A stretch of DNA of 64,000 bases from Rotaria macrura (GCA_900239685.1 OENT01000287.1:62001-126000), one strand, 5' to 3'; positions 1 to 13,760 are shown, numbered from the stretch's first letter. A program made the numbers and translations. Notes: generated by a model from the sequence alone, not told the origin.

Positions 1-3000
1 ATGTCGTTGGAAATTCTTTTGAATCCTTTCTATTGAAAATTGATATTGGTAATAAACCTGATGAAAACCATGTATCGAGTACATCTTGATCTTGTTCGAT
101 ATGAATTGAATTCGATGGAATATTTGGGAAAAGTTCATTAGCTTTTGTTCTTGCCTCTTCGAGAGATTTCGCACCGATCCATTTGTATGTGGATGATTGA
201 TTATCTACGGAACATCGATACATGGGTATCGAATGACCCCACCAAAGTTGTCTTGATAAACACCATGGACGACTATTACTAAGCCAGTATTTCCATACTT
301 TACGTGTGGATGATGGTGTTAGTTTCAAAGTATCATCGTCGACAACGGACGTAGCTCGACGACCTGAAATAAAAAATTGTTCTAGATGTTAAATAGTTTC
401 GATTGAACTATTGATAATAGCTGCAGAATTGAAAAATTCTATAATTGACTACATAGTAGCAAATGAATCATTCAAAACATCGAACTATTCTCACTGGACA
501 CCGTTTACATTTCATGGTACTGGAAAGATCATCTAATCCATGGCAATAAAATTTGCAAGCTTGCTATAGTTTATAAATAAATGAAACATTTCTATCCAGG
601 GCAAACAATCAGATACTAAGATCTGACAAGATTCTGTATCTGATCTTGTAAGATCAGACGAACAATCGTACACAGAATCGTGGCCTCACAAGTCTGACGT
701 CAAGTCTTACTCTAAAATTCTTGACAGATTTTGTTCTTCTGTCAGATCTGATTATAAGATTATAGAAAACCTTATGCGACAATAAGATCTTACAATATTC
801 GTACTGCATGAATTCATGTAAGATATCTGACAACACGACTTTTTGTATACGATTTCATCTGTTCTTACAAGACTTAATGTCAGATTTTTTGACCTGGGTA
901 GTAAACGTTTTCATGATTTATTCAAGAGAAATCTTAGCCCGAGTAGAATTTTACTCTGTTTTCTATTCTTTCTATTCAATATACAATGATATATTATGAC
1001 GTTTGTGAATCTGAAAATTTCGCTCATCATAATAAGAAAAAAACTAGGATGATGATTTCTTAATATACATGAAGCTTTTTGTTAGAGCACTTAAGTAAAT
1101 GTTTGACGGAGCGAAATGGTGAAAATAAAATGTATCAGAGCATCGAAAAACTGTTAAATAACGTCTGTTATTAAATTCCACGTACAATAAATTGTCTGAC
1201 AAAAAAAAGGAATCTTTCGTTTTTTAGTGCCTACGAATCTAATATGACATGTGCTTATCTGTTGATGGTAACTGCTCACTAAGCTACAGAATTGGAGAAA
1301 AATACTTTTTATTGCGCAGTTTTTATTAATTATGGTTCACCCAATTGATCATATTGGGCAAAGTTGCGATGAATAACAAAAATGTATCAGATCGATCTGT
1401 TCATACTATTCACATAATTATGACAGATACATATACATTCGAACGTCATTTATTACATTCTTTGGTGTTTTCTGAAATATGTACGAGGCATGCAAGATTA
1501 GTGTCTTGCTTAGTATATGCTTATCGAGACAATGTCGTCATAGATTAACTTACACATTTCAGTTGTATCAATAAACCATTGCTCTTTTACCATAGGCTCA
1601 ATAATATCCCCTGTTCGACTGCATAGAGGTATAATCATTTTTTGTTGTTCTTTCTCTCCTCGTCTTAATCCTTTGTTTTCAAGTAATTGAAGTACTTTTT
1701 CACGTGCATCATATCGATGTAGATTATTTAATTCATGATAAAATTGATGATTGAAATCAAGTTCTACACGACCTTGATCGTTTAACATAGTTCGAATCGG
1801 AATTTTATGCTCCATAGCTAATGTATAGTCAAATGCATCATGTCCGGGTGTTAATTTCACTGCACCAGTGCCAAAATTTTGATCAACATGTTCATCAAAT
1901 ATAATTGGTAATCGATCATGAGAATCGAATGGATTTTGAACGAATTTATTTTTCAATGAAGCATAACGTGTGTCATTTGGATGAACAGCAATAGCTGTAT
2001 CAGCTAATATTGTTTCTGGTCTCGTTGTACTAACAATAATTTCTTTGTCTTGTTGTTCATCCACTATTTTATATGCAATGTTATAGAGTATACCTAATTC
2101 AATTGGCTTTGAATATCCAGGAATGGAAATGTTTTCTCGTCCATTGATTTCTCTAGAATCAACTTCAATGTCACTGACAACTGAACGAAGTTGACAACAC
2201 CAATTAACAATACGACGATCACGATAAATAAGACCATCGTGATATAATCTTAGAAATGAATCACGCACACATTCAACAAGATTTTCATCCATCGTAAAAT
2301 AAGCATTTGACCAATCGAATAGTGGACATAAACGTTTCAATTGAGTTTCAATCGTTTGACGATATTTCGAAGACCATTGATGACATTCGTTGAGGAATTT
2401 TTCTCGTCCTAGATGTTCACGTGTTTCAGGTGCTATATGTTTTTCAACTATCACCTAAAATTATGGAAAACTTATTATTTCATCTTGTATTGTTTCTATT
2501 TTCAGGAATTATATAATCTATTGAAATAAAAGATCATCAAATATGTGAATTAACAATCAACTCAAGAAAAAAGAAATCTTCAAAGTATTTAGTTTTCTTG
2601 AGAATGATTGAGAACTTCGCAGCATATTCTGTTATTGATTATTCTTTTGTATGAAGCAAAAAAAGTAGTTTTTTACAAGTTGAATAAACAACTGTAAGAA
2701 TTTACGAAGAAAGAATTGAAAGACTACTCGTTGATCAAATTGATATATTGTTCATAAATAGAACTTGATGAGACGAGTAGAATTTGATTGGAATCTGTCT
2801 TTCTGCTGTATGCTTTACAATCTATCGAAATTTTATCTTCATTTCAAGAATCTAATTAGAGAAATTTAATTGTTATCTGTTTTTAATAGATAGATTTCAT
2901 TGGCTATAAAATGATCTGAGAATATGCCACTAATGAGTAACTCGCTTTTCAAAATTTTCAAAATCAAATAGCGTAGCGTTGCTTAACTCTGATTGTTATC

Positions 3001-4869
3001 ACCGGACTTCCTTCGATATTCAACAGTTCACGAAGAACATAATACTTCTGTTAATCATATTCTGAAGACAATAAAATTCGTTAATCTCTCATAAATCAAC
3101 GAATATAGACTATAGGAATAAATGATTGTTGGGTTCGAATAATTAGTTTCGTCGTGATCTAGTTACAAGCAAAAGACTAATTCGATTGATGAGTTTTAAC
3201 TTCAACATGTTCTTTCGTTAGTATGAAATAACTACGAAGTCGTTTAAAGTTGATAGATTTCGATAAAGAAACAAAAAACATTTATATATCAATGTTATAA
3301 TGTAGTACTTTATTGTTTGCTCTTTCAATCATCTTGTTTCTTATTTTCAAACAGAATAGTGTCAATTGTTGTGTCTGGTTACTATCGCGATGATTTTCAA
3401 AGTGAATCGAAGTGTTATGTAATCTGTGGCTGTTTCACATAAGCTAATACCACACTTGCTTTTTCTTTCTTTTTTTTCTTTGATGTTGTTTTTAAATTAG
3501 TCGGTCTTATTGCCACCGCACTCTCTTCATTTTTCTTTTCATGCACTTCAAACTCTTTCTATACGCAAAAAAATTGACTGGTTTATGAATGTAGTGTTTG
3601 TATGAATTCACTTGAGATAAAGCATATTTTGCATGGTATCTAAGGTCAACAAATACTTAGTTTCTGACATTAGTCCTCTGCAAAATTTACCTGTTGCGAG
3701 TCATCGATTTCCTCAGTTACATTTTCTTTTAGAAATTTTTTAAAACTGTGATTTACCATTTTCATTTCAACAGTAAAACAAAACTTTGTCACTTGATATT
3801 TTCCCCGATAGATTCGACTTTAATCGAACGTACTATGATGAAAAACATTCATATTACCGAAGTGACAGATTTTCACTAATAGTCATGTTTTATTACATTA
3901 TAACTGATCAGTCGTGTTTAAATTTTGAATTTCTTTTTCTATTGTATTCAATATAATGGACTTACAACGTGTAATTGAAAGATCATAGTATCGATCGGAA
4001 TAGATATTTCAATAAAAGAAATGATCGAAGAGAGGTTTATTTTTTTTCTCCAATCTTTGCTTGATTAAAAAAGAACTTTAGAATCAACACGTAACTCTTT
4101 ATCTATACGCTGAACTTCGTCAATTGAAGCTACTGATTAGGAATTACATAGCTAGAACAGTGTGTGATAGTATCATCATCATTTTACTATCATCCTCACC
4201 ATGTAACTTATACTAAATATACACGACCGATGAATCTCAAAATCAGTTGAAAATATATGAAATACAACTCATGTATCCTAATAGTGATAATGAAGATTCA
4301 TTCCAGAGATTTGATACAATCTTTTAACAGATGCATTCCGCTTCATGAATTACGATGTTTAGTTAGTTTGCATTCAAATGTAATGAATGAAATCACGACA
4401 CATCGCTCTATTTTCTATTTTTATCTATCTAATACACTTATTACTTTTATTTCATAGTCTAATAGGTCAACAACCGTAGGAACGTATAATTAAACATACT
4501 GAAACATCGCGTTCGTAAATAACTAAGTTCTACCTGTGTGGCGATACCAGCATGATCATAACCAGGTATACAACGTGCATATGCTATTTTTTGCATTGTA
4601 TGCCATCGTAAAAGGCAATCATGAACAGATGTAGTTAATGCATGACCCAGATGAACAGTTCCTGTTACGTTTGGTGGTGGAAAAAGCATAACAAATGGTT
4701 TTGCGTTATCAACAGATGATAGTGATGGTAGATATGAATTCTGTGTTGCTTCAGCAAATATCGATGCCCATTTTGGTTCGAACAGAGATGGTTGATGCGT
4801 TTTTGATAACCATCGATAGGTGTTTATTCGATGATATGAACATTTAAACAAACAGGCTTTCATCAACAT
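1..4869 (-). CDS. VARS2: Valyl-tRNA synthetase, mitochondrial type (5' part; 3' end beyond window)
   Basis: Charges tRNA-Val with valine. Three exons are visible: 4534-4869, 1554-2454 and 1-363, the last running off the window. Joins are in phase: the peptide runs HAGIATQ into VIVEK across the first, and a Cys codon is split across the second. Exon 1 has a basic N-terminus of about 35 residues with almost no acidic residues, fitting a mitochondrial presequence, then [15 protein letters not shown] with the HIGH-type signature HLGH. Exon 2 carries the editing domain ([18 protein letters not shown]). Exon 3 has LSRQLWWGH and [11 protein letters not shown], both typical of ValRS. The KMSKS loop and anticodon domain lie outside the window. 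The introns are long, about 2.08 kb (2455-4533) and 1.19 kb (364-1553), and contain a nested gene and a MITE. The ATG at 4869 directly follows an ATAG acceptor. Whether it also serves the cytosol cannot be told. Confidence 0.92.
595..898. mobile_element. MITE-like element with TA target duplication, in ValRS intron 2
   Basis: A stretch of 304 bp is bounded by imperfect terminal inverted repeats. The left end TCCAGGGCAAACAATC pairs with the complement of the right end (CCCAGGTCAAAAAATC), 13 of 16 matching, and TA flanks both sides (593-594 and 899-900). A subterminal inverted repeat of roughly 55 bp (CTTGTAAGA, CAGA, ATCGTA blocks near 645-690 and 835-870) lets the element fold into a hairpin. 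There is no coding capacity. TA duplications point to the Tc1/mariner superfamily. It appears old and diverged. Confidence 0.6.
3415..3759 (-). CDS. Small basic 70-aa protein nested in ValRS intron 1
   Basis: Two exons, 3691-3759 and 3415-3558, are joined by a 132-bp intron with donor GTAAAT and acceptor GTATAG, both in phase 0. They give 70 residues starting [10 protein letters not shown] and ending KQPQIT. The middle is charged ([15 protein letters not shown]) and is followed by a lysine run (SKKKKKEK) that could act as a nuclear or RNA-binding signal. No family is recognised. It lies on the same strand as ValRS, inside its first intron, so it needs its own promoter or trans-splicing, or else is an alternative ValRS-locus transcript. 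The evidence is open frame, splice signals and coding-like composition only. Confidence 0.4.
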
Positions 4870-4871
4870 CT
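4870..4871 (-). promoter_or_regulatory. Splice acceptor abutting the ValRS start codon
   Basis: On the minus strand CTTTTGCTTTTATAG immediately precedes ATG at 4869. No upstream coding exon is seen, so this is either a 5'UTR intron acceptor or a spliced-leader trans-splice site. The upstream same-strand gene ends only about 370 bp away, at 5240. Confidence 0.5.
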
Positions 4872-5239
4872 ATAAAAGCAAAAGTTTCTTACAAATATCT
4901 TCATCGTTTCTTTTTCAATCATTAATCCATTTGTTTTTCTTTGGAATATATCTGATCGATTAAGAATTCATAAACAATTTAATTCATTATTTATTTAGGA
5001 TTTATTTCTGTTTTTATTCCCTTTTTTGTTTCAATTTGTCATTGGTCCTTATTTCAATGGAAAATATCAATACGTCACAAAAGGAAAACAACTGTTCACA
5101 CAAACAAAAATTTGCCATCTAGTCAATTAACAATATATAATATTCAGTACTTTTGTTTTAGTGTTTCAGAAAGAGAGAATAATGAGGAAAACGATAACAC
5201 ATTCTTGATTGTGTACAATTAACAAATAGGAAATAAATA
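4872..5239. other. Intergenic gap between ValRS and the calmin-like gene
   Basis: AT-rich, with no open frame or RNA gene recognised. It separates two minus-strand genes and must hold the 3'UTR of one and the promoter or trans-splice outron of the other. Confidence 0.6.
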
Positions 5240-8200
5240 TCACTGATAATAAAGAGAAATAATAAGAATTAAAAAACAAAAACAAACAAGAATAAAAACA
5301 CATTTTAATGCAAGATTCTTTCGATCCCCTATACATTCTTTTATAACAATAGATATATTGCGATTAGTTTTTGTTGATATTGTTGTCGTTGTTGGGATAG
5401 TAGAAGAGCTAGATTTCTCTATTGATGTAATAGTACTTGCTGTTGTTGAAGGCGTTGTTCGCTTTTTAGTTTTACGAGTTTTCAAAGTATTCGCAGTTTG
5501 AGGAATTTCACTAAAACAGAAAATTAAAAAGAAATTGTCTTTTGTCTAGGTCTTTCTTTATAGCAATCAAGTGTTTACGAATTATTGCTTGTAGTTTCAT
5601 GAAATGTCGTTTTAAATGTTGTTGATGAATTTTCACCTTGTAATTTAATATTAGTTGCTTGTTGTTTTTCAACAATAGTATTAAGATTATTCGACGACAT
5701 CGTCGTTTGCGTGTCTTCTTCGTCTTCGTCTTCATCATTAGTAATAGATTGTGTTGAATATTCAATTATGGCCGATGTTTTTTTCTGCTTTCTTTTTCTA
5801 GCATTAGCTCGTCTTGACTTATTAGTTTTCGTCATCGATATTTGACTTTCTTCATTGAATATAATTGATGGAGTATATGATTTTTCAACTCTAATGGACG
5901 CTTGCTTTTGTTTTTCAAGTGATACTTCAGATTGTTCTGTTACGTGCATTGCAATTGTTGAAGGAATATGTTCGGTTTCATCGGTTACTTTGGAATGTTG
6001 TTTAACTTTTCCTATTGATGTTCGTGATGAAACGAATTCTTTCTTCGATTCTGTAAAATAATCTTGTTTTTTAGATGAACTTGCCACTTTTACTGATTCA
6101 TGTGTTGCTTTAGGCAATGTTTTACTAACAACGTCAGAATATGATATACCTTTGCATGTTGTGGGCGTCGATTGATTTACAGAATGTTTATGCTGGTCTT
6201 GTTGATAAAGGGAAATTTTAGCTTGTGTTACTTGTTCTTTCGAAGTTGCACAATAATTTTGATTTTCGTGACATGGTAGAACAGTTTGTATTGAATTTTC
6301 TGCCATATCATTGAATGCATGATTTTCTTTGACTGATTTATTTATTTCACCATTCAACATCAAAGGTTGTGGTAATTCAATAACTGTTGGTTTTTCTAAT
6401 TTTTTATTTGTTAAATTCAAAAGATTATTTTCGATAGATTCTGTTGTCATATTTTCATTTGATATTTCATCATTTGATGATTGTTGAATTGTTTCTTGCT
6501 TGTAATTTTCATCGTTCATTGTAAGACCATTAGAATGTTGTGTTACTATTGTTTGCTGATATTTTTTGTCTGATGATAAGCATTGGATTAAGTCAATATC
6601 GATGGGTAGTTCTACGTACGAATCTATAATTGTAGACGATTTATTTTCAATGTATTGTTCTGCTTGTTCAGTATGAACTAATGATTGATCTAATTTTTTA
6701 TTATCAACAGTAAATGATTTTGTATCTTCAAAAATAGCTTCAGATTGTTCTAAACTTGCATTAGATATAATTGAAATTTCATTCTTTGAAACATCTATTG
6801 GATTGCACATATCTTCTTGATTCAACAATTCTAGTGTCGGTGATTGAGTAATCGTGGAATGTTCTAGTTGTGCATCTTTGTTTACAATTAACATGGAAGA
6901 TTTCTCATTTGATACAATTGATTGTGTTGAACTAGTAACTATACGGTGTTCTAATTCACAAGAATCACTTATTGATCCATCATTTTGCTGACGCATTGTA
7001 GCTTGTGTCTCGTTTATTGAATTACCAAAATTTTCATTGACATTAATACAAGATATATTTTCAGTAATGACTGATACGGTTTGTACGAATGAATCGATAT
7101 CATCGTCACTCTGCTTTAAGTTATCGTTGAACTGTACAACGTGTTCCTGTTCTTCAAGTATTATTAGTGACTGGTCTGTTTTAATGGGAGAAGATTCGCA
7201 TCTAACTGATTGTTCAGTATCTTCATTTGATGTTACGGATTGTTCTACATTTTCAGAATTTGAATTTTCTTGTTTTCTAGTTATTGAATGCTGCTTTGAT
7301 GGTTCGATAATAAGCATTGATTCTTGTTTTGTAGTTTGTTCTAATATCTCATTTGATACTATAGATTCGGATGAGTCTTTGACGACAGAGGCAGACTTTT
7401 CAAAATTTTCTTCATTGATTGCAATATAATTTTTATTTTCAATGGATTGTACCAATGACATTGATATATCTTGTGTGTTTTCATATTCATCTGTAGATTG
7501 TTGACTTCCTTCTATTGATACAATTGATTTTTCCTCCATTTCAGTATGTTCTAATTTATTGTTTAATTCAATAGTTGATGATTGTTCATCGACTGTCGCA
7601 ATAAATTCATTGGATGTTTCATCTATAGTAAGAGAAGATTCGTTGTCGATGAAGTGTGTGATATCTTGTTTCTGCGATAATATTATAGTGTCTTCTAATT
7701 TTTCGTTATCAACTGTACCTCGTTTTATTTCTTCATTTGATATTATCATGTTTTCATTTAATTCGTCTATTGTACTTCGTTCTAATACTAGGGGTTCATT
7801 TTTCATTCGCCTATGCTCTTCTGTCGATAGTGATGATTCTTCCGTTGAAGTTTGTTCTATTTTTCTATTGAATACTGAAGTACAAGATGATTCTTCTAGT
7901 ACAATGTGCGTTGTTAGATAATCTTCCTTTTGAGAAGATTCTACAGTTTCCGTTTGTGACGTTGAAATATCTTCTGAAATTTTACTATCGTTTGCAAATA
8001 CTTTCTTTTCTTCATTGTCTTTTGTTGATGCTTGAATTTCAAATTGAACTTGATCGAATTTTTTATGCAGTTGATTGCCAATATGTGTTAGGATGATTTC
8101 GTTGGTTGGTGTTTTGATCATTGTCGGTTGATCTACTATTACATAACTATTCTCACCTTGTGAGATTTTTTCCACTGACAATAATAATCTTTCTGATTTT

Positions 8201-10231
8201 TCTGCTACACAATTACATTCTTGTAATTCTTTGCTTATCGGGTCAATATGTTCTTCTTTCACGACTTGATTATGTGCATTCTCCATACGGAAGTTACTAC
8301 AAATAAACAAATTCATTCGTAGAGAATCATGTTTTTTTTCACAGCCATGGTGAAATCAATTACGAAAGAGTTCGATATTCATTTTCAATAGACACGCTAA
8401 TGATATGAGTTTTTGAAAATTGATATGCAAGAAGTACAACACATCAATTAGGAAATTCAATAATGTTTGTTCATCAATAAAATTAATACGTTGATGAATT
8501 ATCTTTTCGGAGCACTGTATCAATTATGGAAATAACTATATGCATAAATTCTCTTTTCCATAGTAAATAACTAACACAGTTTTTGAAAGAAAAACTTCCG
8601 AGACGTTCTCTATGACTAAAACAAATCTTATTATTGGTGCAAACTTCAATATTTTAAGAATAAATTTCACTTCTAAGTCATCTCTTTAATTATAATTCTA
8701 ACATTCGTTTTTCGACAGGTGAAGGACATTGAATTCTAGAGTTTATAAGTGTTTTCTTTCTTTTAAAAATACCTCTGTGCTTTATTCATTTTCTTTCCAG
8801 TATTTGTTTGCTTTGATTTGTCTTGTGGTTGTTGTTCATTGTAAAACAGTTCTGATTTCTCCAGCGTTCGTAAATCTGATATCTCATCAATATCAGTATC
8901 ATTTGACCATGATGTTAAATGATCTTCAGAATCAGTAATCAAACTAGTCGGCTCTTTTGTTGATAATTGTTGATGTTCATCTTCAATACAACTTAAATAT
9001 TGTTCATTATTATTCGTTGAATGTGAAGAATGTTCTATAAATGAAAAGAAGAATTTCGCATATGTATTGACATAATCTATTGCATCATCGCAATATTTAT
9101 CTGGTATTTACCTGCTCTAGTTTGAATCACAGTATCAAGTACTTGTTTAGCATAAGGATTACTTCGCATCAATTTCCCAATGTGATTTGTTTTAAAAATA
9201 ATTATAATATTCTGTTGTAATGCAGTAAAATATGTCAATAAACTTTCTTCAGTCTTATCTTTGAAGTCAACGATAGATATTGTATTAAAGCAATAATTTG
9301 AAATAGTCAAACATAAATGAAACCGTTTCCTATCATGAGAATCCATTGTATCTAATTCTTTTAAGTAATCAAAACATTTGATGGTTAAATATTTTACACT
9401 TGATGGTATTAAATATTTCATAATATATGACAAATAATAACCATTAATCCATGTTTTTAAATAAAAATCGTTAATATGAATTTCTTGTGTATTTAAACTT
9501 TGATTTAAGATCTTATTTAACCAATTTATAATAATAATACGGTCGTGTCCAAAACCTAGAAGTGTTTTTTCAACGTAACAATTTTTATTTGCTATGTGAA
9601 AGGCTGGAAAATCAAATATCTTCATTATAATCCATAATATTGCTAAAGTTTGTTTCCGATTTCCTGATACAATATCACATGGTGATATATCAATATGTGG
9701 CATACGTAATTTTAAATATTCTAAAACATACTGAACATTTGCTAATGAATGAAAACGAGTGCGACCATGTTCACGTTTCAATTTTGTTGATGATAAAATT
9801 TCGATTAAGTCAATTAATGTATGCCCATCGGTTAAATCTTTTGATATATCATTGATATAAACTTTTTTCTCGTGTGCTTTAGTTGACAAATGATAGTTGA
9901 GAAATTTTAAAAAACTTGCTATTTGTATATCATCTAAGCGTTCATGTAATTCTTCGATACGTCTATTCGCATGATACTCATTTGAATGATTTAATGATGA
10001 ACTTGAAGTAAATGTTAATGTAGTTTCTCTTTTCTTGTATGATTTCAACGATGATATTTTCAAATCATTATTGATAGGAATACAATGATTACGAGAGACC
10101 AATGGAGGTGATGTAACAAGAGACGATAATACAATTGGACAAGGCTGCGTTGATTTGTTAACAATAGAGGAATACATTGTAGACGATCGTGAGAACGAAC
10201 ACCATTTACTATCTCGTTCGGTGTACGTCAT
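5240..10231 (-). CDS. Calmin-like tail-anchored actin-binding protein (two CH domains, 1456 aa)
   Basis: Four exons, 9112-10231, 8773-9034, 5579-8296 and 5240-5510, join with consensus GT-AG sites and consistent phase into 1457 codons including the stop. Residues about 95-210 and 230-335 form tandem calponin-homology domains (ASFLKFLNYHL, LTDGHTLIDLIEIL, NVQYVLEYLK; then IINWLNKIL and INDFYLKTWINGYYLSYIMK), the usual actin-binding pair. About 1,000 residues of low-complexity Ser/Glu/Gln/Thr-rich sequence follow, with a degenerate repeated pattern of SNE, LEQS and ENKS blocks, then a Lys-rich patch (NKSRRANARKRKQKK). A hydrophobic anchor sits near the C-terminus (CVFILVCFCFLILIISLYYQ). Human calmin has the same order: CH-CH, long disordered middle, C-terminal membrane segment. 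Nesprins are similar but end in a longer KASH tail with a terminal proline motif, absent here. It probably links F-actin to ER or nuclear membrane. The ATG at 10231 is chosen as the first in frame. Confidence 0.8.
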
Positions 10232-13205
10232 CGTCGACAATAATCAACTGATGTCATTACGGGACTATATCATAATCATTAATAAAATCTGTCCCGTCTT
10301 ATTCATCGACTAGATTCCATAATTAAATGGGCATAATAGTACATCGATTTGCGGCCACTAAAGTGTAGGAATAAAGAAAAAGAGGGTTGTATGTAAATGT
10401 ATAAAATGAAACGAAGCTATTAGTAAAAAAAAAGGAGAGAAGAGAAGAAAAATGTTGTTTGACGACTGAAAGTTAATGAAAAAAAAATCGAGCGATGAAA
10501 ATGTGCTTATGTATTTTCAATGAAACACCCACTACATAACCTTAGGAAGAAGAGTCGAATTTTATCAAAAATAAACATTTCCATTTTTCTTTTTAACTTT
10601 CTCTTTACATTACCAATACTCTCTTTTCCACTATTCACAAAACAAAGCACTTCCATTATTGTTTCTTATCTACATGTATAGAAGAGCCGACCAAAGAAAA
10701 AATACAACGATTAATACTTCATTCTGTTTTTTTTATGTGATTCCATCTTTTTTTTCTTTTTTCTATGCTTCTTCGCCCACTCATTCTTCCTTTTTTTTGC
10801 AGAGAATAACAGTCGATTTCAATGTCGCTTGTTGTGCTCTCTCTGTCTCATTCGGCTGACAATTTTCTAGTATTTTGTGTCATAAGAGAAAAGAAAGAGC
10901 AAAAGAAAAAAGGAGAACAGAATTAAGTATGAGCACGCACTTAGAACATGGAAGAAAAAATAATCTTTACATTGATTCATTTTCTTCTTTTTTTTTATCA
11001 TTATCTTGATGTCTATCAAAACCAGGGGGGTCAATATTTGTTCAAGAGAAAAAAAATATGAGATAAGTTCATATAATGTCCATAGACCAAACGAATAAAT
11101 CTTCCATTAGTCGCTGGACATGCTCCTTAATGAAAATAACTATAGTGACTTCTATTACTATACATATATACAGGTTATTCATTAAAGTGTATGCATGGTC
11201 ATTTCGCCTTGGATGGGGTAGAGATGTAAAATGTACAAATATTACTTTTCGAAACGAAAACTTTCTATTACATGACAGATATATGTAAAAGAAAGAAGAA
11301 TGAGTTGTTGAGCACATTCAATTGAATAAATAGCATCACACATATATAACAATATCAAAAGAAAGATGTTGAGTCAAAGTGACGGGTATCATGTGTCGAT
11401 TGAATAAGAGAAATATTTACATATGTTTTTATACATGCACATATATAAATATTAGCTCGAGGGAAATGTGTATTTCGTATATTTTTCATGGATAATAGAA
11501 AACAACAAGCCCAAGGATAGAAATGTTCTATATGAAACTTTATACTTGTAATCAACATATTGAGATAGTTGGAAACATTGTTACTAAGCCATTCGATTGT
11601 TTATACGACGAAAAATTGACACTTGACTATTTATGTGATTCAAGAGCAAGAACGTAAATTGCATATATGAAACAAACATCTATTTAAACAAAAAGAAAAA
11701 TATTCAATAGTTATTGTTTATATTGAAAATCAAACAAACTTGTTATATTTGTTAAATTTGTTTTTCAATCATCTGATTTATCAACGCTTCGTGTTCAAAT
11801 CTAACAAAGACACAAAAAATAACAATATTCATTTTATGAAAAATATTTCAAGTTAAAATAAATACATTGAATTTTCTTTTCATTTGAAAACACCGTCTTC
11901 AAAAATTTTCATCTCATCATCCATCACTGATCTTCATAAAGTATAATTGCATAGATCAAATTCTATCTAGGTCGTATTAGTTTTGCTTAAAATAGCAAAT
12001 AAAACATGAGTGTTAATTAAAAGATCACATGAAATCAATTTAACTTTATAACTAGAACCTTTACATATGAAATTTTATTGTTGTCTATGCATCGAACAGT
12101 GTATATTGAATGCAACACGCGACGGAATATGCCTTTGAATACAAAAAAAAACACTATAATTATATAATCGAACAGATAAAAGACAATCATATAAAAAAAA
12201 AAGGATACCGAGATTGACATTTTAACACTGGTTTATCTATACACTTTTCTACATGTAGTCGAAAGACGAACTTTGAAAAAAAATCGTATAAGAAACTAAC
12301 GATCATTTAGTAATACTTTGTAATTTCTTATTCTATGCAACAGTAAATAATAGTGATTCAATGTATAGAAACTAGATTGAAATGAAATCTTCTATTCTGT
12401 AATTATATGTTTTAGATAGCAAAATATCGTCTAATAGTGAGAGATTATCGAGCAACGGAAGTAGACGGAAAAAAAAAGAAATTAATTCGAACCGTTCACT
12501 GTTTTGAGTTGAGCTACGTTAACCACAATCTTGTTTATTCTACATTAACAAGATATGTCTTTGCAAATCAAGTTGATCATCATGTATTTTGTTTTTTTTT
12601 ATATCGGATGCGGTATGGTTATCGTCTTAACAAAAGAAAACCCTACAGTTTTCCAGATTTTGACATAGACTCACAATATTTTTAAGAAAACAACATCAAT
12701 ACAATCAAAGATGACTCGCTTGTTTCATAGATCTTAGCCTATTGACCTCTAGAATCAAAATCGATTTATGATTCATTATTTAGGAAAAAACGTTTCAAGA
12801 GTAATCAAGTATCTATTGATTCAAGTTTACAGAATCTTTTCATAAAAAGAATATGTCAGATTGTGATTCCAAGTCATGTGTCTGAATGTATTTCTATGGA
12901 ACGAATACTTCATGACAAAAGCCACTCATAATCATGCGTTTCTTATTTGGTAGTAAGTCATTGCCAGTCATCTTTTCATGCGCAATTATTTAGACGTGAC
13001 AGGAAATAGTTAGTCTGTGAGTGTTAAGAGTTATTTTATGTAACGATTCATCTCTAATGTATGATGAGCTCGTAGCGCATTCTTGAGCTTCTGTTTCATG
13101 TATCTTTGAAATTTCAAGAATACAATTTTGCGATCTCTGTTGAATGCACAACCAACTTACAAATTCGATTAAACTTCACTTAATCATGAATGAGCCAAAT
13201 CAAAT
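10232..13205. other. Intergenic region, no gene recognised
   Basis: AT-rich, with homopurine and homopyrimidine tracts (for example 10700-10800 and 10980-11000). Open frames of 60-82 codons on both strands lack splice context or coding-like composition. Confidence 0.5.
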
Positions 13206-13419
13206 TCAGTTTTTATTATATAAAAGTAAGCTAAAACAATATTTATCAATTCTTATCGAGTTATTCCTAGAAGAACTATCTTTTAGGAGATGAACTATAT
13301 CTTGAAGTGATGCATGGTTTTGTTTGTGTAGAACATAATTTGACTTTGAAATACTGATAACATGATCGAAAATTGTCTTATCATCAGACGGATTTTGACA
13401 AGTCATAGTCGGTTGAAAG
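13206..13419 (-). CDS. Candidate small protein, 66 aa, behind a strong acceptor
   Basis: The frame runs from ATG at 13406 to a stop ending at 13206 (MTCQNPSDDKTIF...LLLYNKN). A very good acceptor, TTTGCTTTCTTTTTAG, ends 13 nt upstream of the ATG (exon from 13419), as at other genes here. The frame stays open from the acceptor (FQPTMTCQ), so this could instead be a last exon. AATAAA overlaps the stop. Upstream at about 13480-13640 is another exon-like piece with a donor (ATCATCG/GTAAAAA) and acceptor (CATTTTTTAG), but a consistent joined frame was not found. No family recognised. Confidence 0.35.
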
Positions 13420-13760
13420 CTAAAAAGAAAGCAAATCTAATGTCGGTCTGTTTAACTGATGTCGTCCTTGATTGGGTAATATGGAGAGCCAATAAATGAT
13501 CGTACAATGAACTCCTAAAAAATGAATGAGAAAAAACACATTATTCAATACCGAAAACGAATTAAAAATAATAATTCTATTTCGTGAAATAATTTTTACC
13601 GATGATATCAAAACTTTGTTTTGCACGTGAACGTGAACCAATCGATTGATTACTTATTGTTTATGGCCATTAGCGTATCACAAGGAAAATAATTGCCTTT
13701 CAAAGTCATTTTGTTTTTATTTTTCCTGATTCATCTGATTCTTAGAAGAACAAAATAAAC

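Noticed and set aside
7037..7429. 130-codon plus-strand frame, and similar frames at 5855-6061 and 7559-8306
   Set aside because: Antisense to the large repetitive exon of the calmin-like gene; Ser/Cys-rich mirror of its biased codons.
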